Assembly (NCBI RefSeq): GCF_900113765.1 | Contig: NZ_FOQO01000003.1 | Coordinates: 558,001-622,000 of the forward strand | Direction of reading: 5' to 3' | Length of the DNA: 64,000 bases | Source of the DNA: Parapedobacter indicus | Lineage (GTDB): Bacteria; Bacteroidota; Bacteroidia; Sphingobacteriales; Sphingobacteriaceae | Part shown: one piece after another, positions 8,419 through 16,706 of the stretch | Layout: each line of letters starts with the position of its first letter | Position numbering within the stretch: position 1 is the stretch's first letter | The notes under the pieces: generated by a model | Database searches by the model: none | The model's input: the letters and a program-made list of their open reading frames with translations, nothing else | Told to the model about the DNA's origin: nothing | Made by a program: the position numbers and the translations under genes

Positions 8419-10275
8419 TTAGTTACAGGGTCCGTTCACATTCTGTATTTGTCCGCCATTGAGGCTAGCCACCAATGCAGCTCTTGCGCGGCTGGCCACA
8501 TAAGTTTGTCTCGCTTGGGTAGAAGCGTTTGCCAGGTTGCCTTGTATAATGGCTGCAGCGATGGTAGATGCCCCATTAACACCGTTGATCTGCACCTGCC
8601 AATTTCTTCCTCCTCCGGGCACCGCACCCTGCACATCGAGCCTTACGGTGCTTTGATTGATGCGAAAGGGGGGCATGCGCCATAAATCGCCAAAGGTAAG
8701 CTGTGCAATAACGTCGGTGGCATCTTGTCTATTTTGATTGGACGGATTCAGATAGCGGTTTGGGATCGGGCCAAGGGGTGCAATGGTGATGGTACAGTTA
8801 GGATCCGTCATCACCGCTTCGGGGGTTGCAATACGGGCTGCATCCGCATTAGTTTCTATGTTGAGCAGGGAAACGATGGTTTGCCCATTTGCAGCGGTAC
8901 CCGTCAACGTGTAGGTCTCGGAAGTCGTAAGCGTAACGATTTGCGACCCGCGCTGAATACGCTCGCCGGTAATCTGGATAGTACCCGGGTTCAGCACGAG
9001 GGTACTTACGTTGGCCGTCACCCAGGTTAATTCATATTGTCCACTGCCTTTTGACTCGGCCTCAAAATACTGTATTTGTGGATGCGTGGTGTCGCCGGAC
9101 CCGAGATAAAACAGTGACGTGGCACCCCCGGGTTGGTAGATGGCAAATGTATTCAGTTCGTTGCTGAGCTGAAGTTCCGTGGCGCCCCAATCGGCCGGAT
9201 CGGTCTGCACCTTGACACCAGAGAGCATGCCTTCATTGTTCATCGTGCCGAACTTGAAATAGGCAAGGCCAACAGGCGAAATTTCAAAAGACATGGGAGC
9301 AGTGGCGGGGTTGAGATAGCCATTTACCGTGAGTGGGTAATTCGCGGTGGCGGGCATATTCCCGAAATTTCCCCGATAGGCTTCCACCAAATCGTTACCC
9401 GGGTGTACCTGTACCGGAGAATCGGGATTGTTGATGATCGCTGCCGGAGTGGATATCGCGGTCGACGAGCCATATAAACTTCGCCAACTCAATACCACCG
9501 TGTCGGCTGCTCCGATTTTTGCACCCTTATCCGCGTCATAAGATAGGATTAAGGGCGGTTGCTGCGTGAGCGTAACGGTGGTTTCGCGGTGTTGGTTATC
9601 GCCTGTATACACTTTTGCCGTATAGGTACGCTGCGGAATGGTGGTCGACGCGATTGTCACTTTACAGCTGTCGGCATACGGCGGTTGGCCTGCCACGGGG
9701 AATTTTTCAGCGCCTGAACCGGAAGGAAATCCGGATATTTCCACACCGATGCCTCCCATCGACTGCCAATAGAGCGTGGATGGCTGATTGAGCCCCACAA
9801 TCAATGGGTCGAGCCAAGCAATGATACCCAGTTGGGCGGGAAGTTTGTCGATATTGACCGATATGTTTCCCGATTCGGAACCGATATATTCCTGAATAAG
9901 GACGCTCGCAGCAGCGGGAGGGCTGGTGGTAGCACCGTTTATTACGACATTGACGAAATTTATTTCGATGCGCTCGCCCGGTTGCACCGTAGTACCGATA
10001 GGCGATTTAACGGCAAAATAGGTCCCCCCTGCATCCAGTGCACACGTAAATCCCTCGGTGAGCGAAGTGGCTGTAAAGGTCAATGCATTGACTAAATCGG
10101 TATTGCCACTACCAACTGGAAAGGTGATGTCAATTTCGTCGCCGTCCGGACCTCCGGCAAAAAATACCGGTGTGCCGGTTACGGGATTTTCAATCACCAG
10201 CTTTAAGTCGACCGTCGTCGCAACAAATACTTGCGGAGGCTGGAAGGAGTACTGGAAAAGTGTTTCAGAATTCAT
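8419..10275 (-). CDS. Multi-Ig-like-domain protein, function unknown
   Basis: 618 residues, not recognised as a named family. It is built of beta-rich segments, several following the pattern of bacterial Ig-like repeats: a strand with a central Trp (PSTLYWQSMGG near 165, TVVLSWRSLYG near 265, YELTWVTANVS near 410), then a strand ending in a Thr/Tyr-rich block such as ETYTLTGTAANG. The last 100 residues (TFGDLWRMPPFRINQSTV onwards) differ and are Gln/Asn/Ala-rich, ending NGPCN. There is no signal peptide, lipobox or T9SS C-terminal domain, which is odd for an Ig-repeat protein and argues for a cytoplasmic or non-classically exported structural component. It lies 11 nt downstream of the 1324-residue gene and 9 nt before the 162-residue gene. 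Confidence 0.85.
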   Translation of the reverse strand: MNSETLFQYSFQPPQVFVATTVDLKLVIENPVTGTPVFFAGGPDGDEIDITFPVGSGNTDLVNALTFTATSLTEGFTCALDAGGTYFAVKSPIGTTVQPGERIEINFVNVVINGATTSPPAAASVLIQEYIGSESGNISVNIDKLPAQLGIIAWLDPLIVGLNQPSTLYWQSMGGIGVEISGFPSGSGAEKFPVAGQPPYADSCKVTIASTTIPQRTYTAKVYTGDNQHRETTVTLTQQPPLILSYDADKGAKIGAADTVVLSWRSLYGSSTAISTPAAIINNPDSPVQVHPGNDLVEAYRGNFGNMPATANYPLTVNGYLNPATAPMSFEISPVGLAYFKFGTMNNEGMLSGVKVQTDPADWGATELQLSNELNTFAIYQPGGATSLFYLGSGDTTHPQIQYFEAESKGSGQYELTWVTANVSTLVLNPGTIQITGERIQRGSQIVTLTTSETYTLTGTAANGQTIVSLLNIETNADAARIATPEAVMTDPNCTITIAPLGPIPNRYLNPSNQNRQDATDVIAQLTFGDLWRMPPFRINQSTVRLDVQGAVPGGGRNWQVQINGVNGASTIAAAIIQGNLANASTQARQTYVASRARAALVASLNGGQIQNVNGPCN

Positions 10276-10286
10276 GGTAACTGTAT

Positions 10287-13200
10287 TTAATTGGAATTGG
10301 TTGTCGGGCCGGACAACGTGATCCAGCCTTCGATTAATTTCACGGCATTATCCTGGAGTGTCGCCACCGGACTGTAGGGTGCAATAGCTACCTCGGGGTT
10401 CCAACCGGTAACATCCTTGCGGGCACACCAACCCCAGTTACCCTGCACCTGCGCCGGTGTCGGCATTTTGATCTTCCGCGGGTCGAGCAGTAGAGGCCCC
10501 GCCCGGAAGGTGGTCTTTATGTTGTTCAAGGCCCGCGTTACCGGGCCATTTGGAAGTGCTAGGGTACTGGATGGCAAGCTGCCGGGAATAAGCGGTACCG
10601 TACCGCTGGGATCCACGAGCAGCGTAAGTTTCGCATGCGCTCCGTTGGCCGGAAGTGCAATCACGTGATCTGCCTGCACATAGTCTGTTTTAAAACCCGG
10701 CGCATCCGCTGCCGACGCGAGGACCGATAAGGTGTTTCTGTTGCCGCCTGCTTTTGCTGGCATGCCAGCCGCGGCATAGGTTTGACCCCGATTACCGTAT
10801 ACGGCATAAAATGTATGGTATATATCGTCCTGAAAATACCCCAATACGCCATTTCCATCGAAAAATGAATCGCCTACACGTACGTTGAAAAGCGCTCCCA
10901 TGTAAGGCGGATCAACCGGATCATAGGTACCGTCCCTGTTGTAATATGCACCTGTACTGACCCAGCTTTGGTTATATAAGGGCGTCCCAGCCACCGTCAA
11001 TGCCACTTCCGCTCTTATCACTGCCAACGGCCGTCCCAAAAGGAGGGCCATGTTCCCATTCTGGTTATTGAAATTGGACATGTGCCACAGGGTCGCATCA
11101 ATGGCAGACAAAAGGTCACTGTAGGCGTCAGCATCCTGAGTGAGTCCGGTTTGCAGCAGCCCCAGAATAAATTGCTGAAGATGGCTATTTGGCAGCTCGG
11201 GCGGCGCACCAAGTGCGGTATTGCTTCCAGGAACCGCCTCCCAGCGTATCGTATATTGCTGCGTCAACGCGTTGGAAAAATCGGTCACTTCGCGTTGCAC
11301 CTTCATCACTGAGCCCAGGTTCTCCCCATTTTCATCAAATACCATCAGCGAATTGTCCAGGTGATTAGCCATCACCCAACCACATATCGGATTGGTCAGG
11401 TCTGAAGAATTGGTCGGTATGTTGTCATTATCACGTTGCAGGAAGTTAATATTTGCCTGCGCCGCCTGTGCCAAACGGGGCGGAAGCTGGCCATATTTGC
11501 TGGCATCTTTACCGCTGTATTCGGGGCTATGTGTGTCGATACTCTCCGACCAATAAATAGTAGGAATAGGCGATTCCGGCCCAAGTTGTGGGTCTTTACC
11601 CCGCAGCACCTGTCCGAAAGAATCTACGACCCAGAGATCGATCACCTGAAAGTGCCCCGAACGAATCGGAAAAAAGGGAAGCGGATCCGGTTGACTGTCA
11701 CCGCCGGTGACGGGCCGGTAATTGACACTCGTATCGGTTAGTAACGCCGTGATTTCAGGATCATCGGGATACCTGTTCATGGCCATAAGCTGAGTGGTGA
11801 GCTGGCGGGTAAATCCGCTCATGGCCTGGGTCAGTACATCCAACTCACCGATCCTACTGGCAACCAGGGCCAAACTTTGCTGCATGTATTGTGGAAGAAA
11901 AGCATAGTTCGGATCGGATTCGAATGAGGCAAATTTACCCTGTATATTTTTAGCTACCCGAGCATTCAATATGGCCCGTCCCTGGAAAATCAGTTTGTTG
12001 GGTGGAGCAGGAATTGCGGTTCCCTGCCAGGCATAGTCGATATCGCCCAGCTTCCAATCGGTAAGCTGCTTCGTTTCATCCGAAGAGGTGGGAAACCAGC
12101 TCACCTGCCAGTCCATGTAGATCGGGGTCCACGGTTGGCCCTTACGGAAACTCACGCCAACCGCCGCGGGTATAAGCCCGTTGAAACCCGCTACTTCGCC
12201 TAAGGTTTGTGTAGGGACACCTATTTTTTCAGCCGGGTTCCAGATCGCACTCTGTTGAATCTGGATCTGATGGGCCAACGTGCTGAGATCGGCCGGTGTG
12301 TAGCTCACGCCGCGCTTATTGAAATACAGCAGGGCTATAAGGGTAGCATTACCGGTATCCAAGATGAGCGTTTCTACCCAGATATCCATGACTTCTTTGG
12401 GTATCGCATTCCATACCGGAAAGTTGACCGCTGCCAGCAGTTCCGCAGCACCGATAGTTTCGGTAATTGACACGCCATCCAAGGTATAGCTCACGTTGAT
12501 ACCGGAAACGGTCTGCCCGGTAATACGCACAAAAAGTTCGCCGTTTTCTTGTGCAGCAGACGGTTCAAGCAGTTTACTATCCTGTTCGACTCCTGCAACC
12601 ATAATGACCGGATCGCGTGGGACTGAATAAGGTAATCGATCAACCGCCTTCACCAGATAAGTACTGCCAATAAGGGTTTGCAGGGCAGCAGACTGAGATT
12701 CTACCGCTTGCGACAACTCCTGGTATTGCTGCAACCGGTCGCTAAGCTGACTCTTTATCTCATTGATACTCTGATTGACGGCCGTTACAATCGCCGAAGG
12801 GGTCTTCCGCCCCATGTAGCTGCTTTTTATGCTAAGCATAAACAGCTCGCTGCGCAGCGACTGCACCTGTGCAAGATTATCGTTCAGCTGATCCTGCAAT
12901 GTATTGAGGGCAGTGAGTGCATCCGTTTCCTCCTGATTTAGCGGAATACTTTGCTGCCCGGCGGTTTCCGTTGGCTCTTGCACGGAATTTTCAGGCCTTA
13001 CCACCATCCATTCCTGCCCACTATATTCAGACTCGAAACGGGAATTATGCAGGAGCATTTCCACCTTCACCGGATCTTTGTCCAAATCGAATATCAGATC
13101 TTTCTGAAAGGCTTCCAGTACGCGCTCTATGGAATTAATGATCGTTTTATCGGTGATTCCTTTGTTTTCAGCAACCATATGGGCCATGTATGTCGAAATG

Positions 13201-14261
13201 GATTCGATGGAATTATTACCTAAGGAAATTTTCGGATATTTCAGCCCTCCTCCGGGTACACCGGTACCATAAGCAGTTTGGTTGCCCTGCCAATTTACGG
13301 TGGCCACCATGGAATGACAGATGGTTTGGCGGGGAAGCGCCGCTTCCTGTGTATTGACACCGTATTGCTGCTGCCAATTATACCAGGCAACAATAGCCGC
13401 TTTCGCTTGGGGAGGAAGGTTAATGCCTGCTGGATCCCAGGGGCCTTGTAAGCCATGATCACGCTGCCACGCCAACCAGGTATCCACGGCCTGTGTTACC
13501 TCATCCTGGCCGTCGCCGAGTGTCCATCCATAGGTGCTGGAGAGTGACTGCTGCCAGTCGTCGTTGTTTTCTGTGGGTATGCTGTACAGCAGGTCGTTGG
13601 CCGGGTCGGCATACCAGCCGATGATCGAATAGGTATACACAGCGGCATCCGCACTCAGGTCGTCGTGTAATGAAAGCACATTCTTGATGTTGTCATAGCC
13701 CACCGACCAGGCAAGGTCGCCAGGGCCGGCTGCCTGCAGAAAGTAACCACTGGGCCCTGCAACGCCTGCCCATCCGTCTAAGTTGATGTTTTGGCCAATA
13801 CCCCGCACCGGATAGGCCGTATCGGATGGATAGGGATATTGGTTGTAGGCATTCGGATTATTCCCGAGATCAAACAGCAAGTCACTTTGCAGGATACGTG
13901 CCACCACCGTCGGAGCTACCCCGGGTTGCCCATATTGAAACCGCGTAATTAGCCACCGATTGGGGATAAAAGGAAAATCCACTTCGGCGTTGTCTTGTTG
14001 TGAAGCCTGTTGACTGCCTTTCCGCAAGGTATAGGGAAGTGTCCACATCACATGTGCGCCGACTGGAGGACATTTCGTTTGATTGAAAGCCTGTGGGGAA
14101 TCAGGCAGCTGCTGCATCCACAGGTTGTAGTAATTATTCTTTGTGCCCGACCAGGTTGTTTGCGAATTGAAATCCGGCTGCCCGATAAGCAAAATATCCG
14201 TTGTCATCGGTACCAACACACATGGGCCAGGCCATACAGGCATTTTAGTTACTTCACTCAT
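10287..14261 (-). CDS. Large conserved-looking protein of unknown function with central coiled coil
   Basis: 1324 residues. It starts MSEVTKMPVWPGPCVLVP with no signal peptide. The N-terminal part is rich in Trp, Pro and aromatic residues. Residues about 440-530 form a heptad-rich segment (LNTLQDQLNDNLAQVQSLRS and following), likely coiled coil. The C-terminal third has blocks that look like conserved motifs: GRPLAVIRAEVALTVAGTP, FNVRVGDSFFDGNGVLGYF and the PIRSGHFQVIDLWVVDSFGQ region. From memory, similar motifs occur in huge unnamed proteins of actinobacteria and myxobacteria, but I cannot name a family. It lies 18 nt after the 305-residue gene and 11 nt before the Ig-like gene. Its size and beta-rich, domain-mosaic composition suggest a structural role in the operon's assembly. 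No enzymatic motif was seen. Confidence 0.88.
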   Translation of the reverse strand: MSEVTKMPVWPGPCVLVPMTTDILLIGQPDFNSQTTWSGTKNNYYNLWMQQLPDSPQAFNQTKCPPVGAHVMWTLPYTLRKGSQQASQQDNAEVDFPFIPNRWLITRFQYGQPGVAPTVVARILQSDLLFDLGNNPNAYNQYPYPSDTAYPVRGIGQNINLDGWAGVAGPSGYFLQAAGPGDLAWSVGYDNIKNVLSLHDDLSADAAVYTYSIIGWYADPANDLLYSIPTENNDDWQQSLSSTYGWTLGDGQDEVTQAVDTWLAWQRDHGLQGPWDPAGINLPPQAKAAIVAWYNWQQQYGVNTQEAALPRQTICHSMVATVNWQGNQTAYGTGVPGGGLKYPKISLGNNSIESISTYMAHMVAENKGITDKTIINSIERVLEAFQKDLIFDLDKDPVKVEMLLHNSRFESEYSGQEWMVVRPENSVQEPTETAGQQSIPLNQEETDALTALNTLQDQLNDNLAQVQSLRSELFMLSIKSSYMGRKTPSAIVTAVNQSINEIKSQLSDRLQQYQELSQAVESQSAALQTLIGSTYLVKAVDRLPYSVPRDPVIMVAGVEQDSKLLEPSAAQENGELFVRITGQTVSGINVSYTLDGVSITETIGAAELLAAVNFPVWNAIPKEVMDIWVETLILDTGNATLIALLYFNKRGVSYTPADLSTLAHQIQIQQSAIWNPAEKIGVPTQTLGEVAGFNGLIPAAVGVSFRKGQPWTPIYMDWQVSWFPTSSDETKQLTDWKLGDIDYAWQGTAIPAPPNKLIFQGRAILNARVAKNIQGKFASFESDPNYAFLPQYMQQSLALVASRIGELDVLTQAMSGFTRQLTTQLMAMNRYPDDPEITALLTDTSVNYRPVTGGDSQPDPLPFFPIRSGHFQVIDLWVVDSFGQVLRGKDPQLGPESPIPTIYWSESIDTHSPEYSGKDASKYGQLPPRLAQAAQANINFLQRDNDNIPTNSSDLTNPICGWVMANHLDNSLMVFDENGENLGSVMKVQREVTDFSNALTQQYTIRWEAVPGSNTALGAPPELPNSHLQQFILGLLQTGLTQDADAYSDLLSAIDATLWHMSNFNNQNGNMALLLGRPLAVIRAEVALTVAGTPLYNQSWVSTGAYYNRDGTYDPVDPPYMGALFNVRVGDSFFDGNGVLGYFQDDIYHTFYAVYGNRGQTYAAAGMPAKAGGNRNTLSVLASAADAPGFKTDYVQADHVIALPANGAHAKLTLLVDPSGTVPLIPGSLPSSTLALPNGPVTRALNNIKTTFRAGPLLLDPRKIKMPTPAQVQGNWGWCARKDVTGWNPEVAIAPYSPVATLQDNAVKLIEGWITLSGPTTNSN

Positions 14262-14279
14262 TGAGATTATCGGTTTTTT

Positions 14280-15197
14280 TTACTCCGCTTCGCAGATCGG
14301 GTAATTTTCTCCAAAAACATATTGCTGAAACCCTGCCCCCTGCACCATTTGAACGGCAAATCCACCCGGAGTAAGCGTTCCATTTTCGAGTGCGCCCGAT
14401 GGAAATTTACTTTCCAGGGAGCTGACCAGGTCGGTTATGGCGACCACTCCTTTTTCCGTGCCTCCGCGCAGGCTACTGCTTGCCTGGAGGTATCCTCCCG
14501 GGGTGTCCGGGTCTTTGATCTGTTCACCCGCTGGATACGCTCCGTCTTTTGGGAAGCCCAACCCACGCAGGTAAATGTTGAACGTATCGGCATCGGCTTC
14601 CCGGTTGATGCCAAAGTGGAGCCCTTCACCAGGTTCAATGAAATCCACCGTATCGGGTATACCGTTAAATAAACATAGCAGTGTATTGTCCGACAGCCGG
14701 TCCATCCGGAGTAAATCCAGCGCAGTCCCCTTGGCACTGGCGTTCACTTCCAGGCCCGGCCACCCCGAAACGACCTGAGAGCGAAACAGCAAGCCGGTTA
14801 AAGTACCGTCAACTACTTGCCCTCCGTTATTGGTGCTGCGCAGAATCGCTCTCAGCTGAACTTGCTTTTCGTTCACCTGCGCGTAAATGCGCTCAAAAAA
14901 AGCTTCATTGAAAACCTTTTCCATCGACGAAAGTACACCGACGCTGATGGCTCCATCTATCAGCCGGTTGGTCCAATTGCGATCTACGTAAAAAAAACGC
15001 ATGGATTCCGTGGGCAATAGGCGGGCGTCAGCCACCATGTATTCTACAGGCACACCGTAAAGCAGGCTGAGCTGAGCCAACCAGGTCGCCAGCTCATCGG
15101 TAAGCGGCAACGTTGTGCTTGTTGATTCCGAAGCTTGCAGCAGGCTGCTCGCCACTTCTTGATGTAAGGCTTCGTAATTTCTCCAGGATTTTATCAT
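14280..15197 (-). CDS. Conserved-looking 305-residue protein of unknown function
   Basis: 305 residues, no signal peptide. The most distinctive block is LLYGVPVEYMVADARLLPTE followed by SMRFFYVDRNWTNRLIDGAIS (residues about 45-88). It reads like a conserved core that positions an N-terminal helical region before a beta-rich C-terminal half (GGTEKGVVAITDLV, GFAVQMVQGAGFQQYVF). I remember a comparable 'LP..S.RFFY.D.NW...L.DGA.S.G' pattern in large unnamed bacterial proteins, but cannot attach a validated family name. The ATG (15197-15195) overlaps the stop of the upstream 503-residue gene as ATGA, so the two are probably translated in a fixed ratio and may bind each other. No catalytic motif is visible. 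Confidence 0.85.
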   Translation of the reverse strand: MIKSWRNYEALHQEVASSLLQASESTSTTLPLTDELATWLAQLSLLYGVPVEYMVADARLLPTESMRFFYVDRNWTNRLIDGAISVGVLSSMEKVFNEAFFERIYAQVNEKQVQLRAILRSTNNGGQVVDGTLTGLLFRSQVVSGWPGLEVNASAKGTALDLLRMDRLSDNTLLCLFNGIPDTVDFIEPGEGLHFGINREADADTFNIYLRGLGFPKDGAYPAGEQIKDPDTPGGYLQASSSLRGGTEKGVVAITDLVSSLESKFPSGALENGTLTPGGFAVQMVQGAGFQQYVFGENYPICEAE

Positions 15198-16705
15198 TGT
15201 TCTGATTTTTGCTGTTGGATTTTTTTCTTGATAAACAGGATCGGATCATCACCGCTCAGGTGAATGGCCTGCTGTTCCTTGTCGCTTAACAGCCCCGGAA
15301 GGTCTTCATTGGCACGTCCCGGGACTTTGGGCCAGTCTACGTTGCTGAAATCAGACGCCAATACGTGCTGCAGACCGGCAACAATGGAATACCTCTTCCG
15401 TTTGCCGTCAACCGCTTCGGCACCCAATGCCTGGGCTTGTTTTTGCGTCACAGACCTTTTAGCTTCCTGCAGCAGCGACTTCAGGTAGTCGTTTCTCCAT
15501 GAAAAAAATCCGGCGGAAAAAGCGGCATCGGAAAGTGCCAAGAGCCGCCCGATCTGCCAAGCAGCACTGTACGCATGGTTGAACATACCATATTCAGGAT
15601 CGTAATGCATGGCGTGATCACTGAAATGATAAGGGCCGTAAGCAGCATCCTCTCTCGTGGGAGCAGCTACGAATGGGCCTCTGTACCACGATGTAGCCCT
15701 TTCGCCCACCCGCATGTCGTTTTGAAGGGGTACATAACCGATTTCCAACGCCTCTTTAGCCAGCGGCGAAAGCTCCCCGGCCACTTCCGCATCGGGCATT
15801 TGCAGCAGCTTAACCCCTCCGCGGCCTGGTTTGCAAAGATCCTCCATGAGGTTCAGGAAACTACCGCGGTTGGCCAGCGTTGAAAATTGCCAGCTGCCAA
15901 GCAATGCCAAACGTATTTTCTGATACCTGGTTTCAATGGTGCTTCCATGCAGGTGTGCCTGATGGCCTTCATACGAAACGAGATAAATGGTATTCTGATC
16001 ACCGGCATTCGGCAGACGATTGCCGATGATGACCGAGAAACATCCATCGTCTTCCATCCCCAACATCACTTTGCCATCGGTATTGACCACGCGCGAATGT
16101 GCCAGAAAGGGAAGTTCTTCCAACGACGGTGAAATCGCTTGAAAATAGGAGATATCCAGGTCTACTACAGCTACCTTGTTGTCCATCGGGCCGTAGATTT
16201 TCCCCAGATCCGGTGGCAATACCGTGTCGTCAGCAGGATTGACCAGTTCCGAAACACTTACGGAAAACGGTGTGCCGGCCTTGGATCCAGTGCCTTCCAG
16301 ATCCCCGGAATAGATGGTCAGCAAGCCCATCCATGGAACCTGATTAATAGGTGTATCCCCATCAATGGGCGCATCAGCAGCTCCGGAAGGGTCGATCTCC
16401 CTGGACCAAGGCAGTGAAAAATTACTGAATACGATGCTGGGAAGCGAATTGCTGAAATCCCCGCTCTGATTCGCCGGCGGATAGACCATGTGTATCTGCG
16501 CGGGGTTTAGCGCGAATCGGGGACCGTCGACCAATAGTTGCTGGCTGGCGTCATATACCGGATCGCTCGTTTCACCTGGGAGATCTTTTACCACCTGTGT
16601 TGCCGTAAGCGTATATTCCCCGGCCGGAAGAGGTGGCTGTATGGAATCCAGAAATTGGATGTGGCCCGGAGCCACACTTGCCGGTTGTGTGGAAATTCGA
16701 TTCAT
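15194..16705 (-). CDS. 503-residue protein of unknown function
   Basis: 503 residues, no signal peptide. The first 120 residues are beta-rich and include PAGEYTLTATQVV, a block around AQIHMVYPPANQSGDF and then SLPSIVFSNFSLPWSREID. This 'YPP...G.F...LP.IV......LPW.R..D' order looks like a family signature rather than random sequence. The middle (about 215-300) has HSRVVNTDGKVMLGMEDDG and YLVSYEGHQAHLHGS. The C-terminus (about 375-500) is helical and ends in a Lys/Gln-rich tail. It starts one base after the stop of the 3168-residue gene and overlaps the next gene by 4 nt, so all three are likely co-translated. I do not recognise a function; a structural or assembly role is inferred from context only. 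Confidence 0.85.
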   Translation of the reverse strand: MNRISTQPASVAPGHIQFLDSIQPPLPAGEYTLTATQVVKDLPGETSDPVYDASQQLLVDGPRFALNPAQIHMVYPPANQSGDFSNSLPSIVFSNFSLPWSREIDPSGAADAPIDGDTPINQVPWMGLLTIYSGDLEGTGSKAGTPFSVSVSELVNPADDTVLPPDLGKIYGPMDNKVAVVDLDISYFQAISPSLEELPFLAHSRVVNTDGKVMLGMEDDGCFSVIIGNRLPNAGDQNTIYLVSYEGHQAHLHGSTIETRYQKIRLALLGSWQFSTLANRGSFLNLMEDLCKPGRGGVKLLQMPDAEVAGELSPLAKEALEIGYVPLQNDMRVGERATSWYRGPFVAAPTREDAAYGPYHFSDHAMHYDPEYGMFNHAYSAAWQIGRLLALSDAAFSAGFFSWRNDYLKSLLQEAKRSVTQKQAQALGAEAVDGKRKRYSIVAGLQHVLASDFSNVDWPKVPGRANEDLPGLLSDKEQQAIHLSGDDPILFIKKKIQQQKSEQ

Positions 16706-16706
16706 T

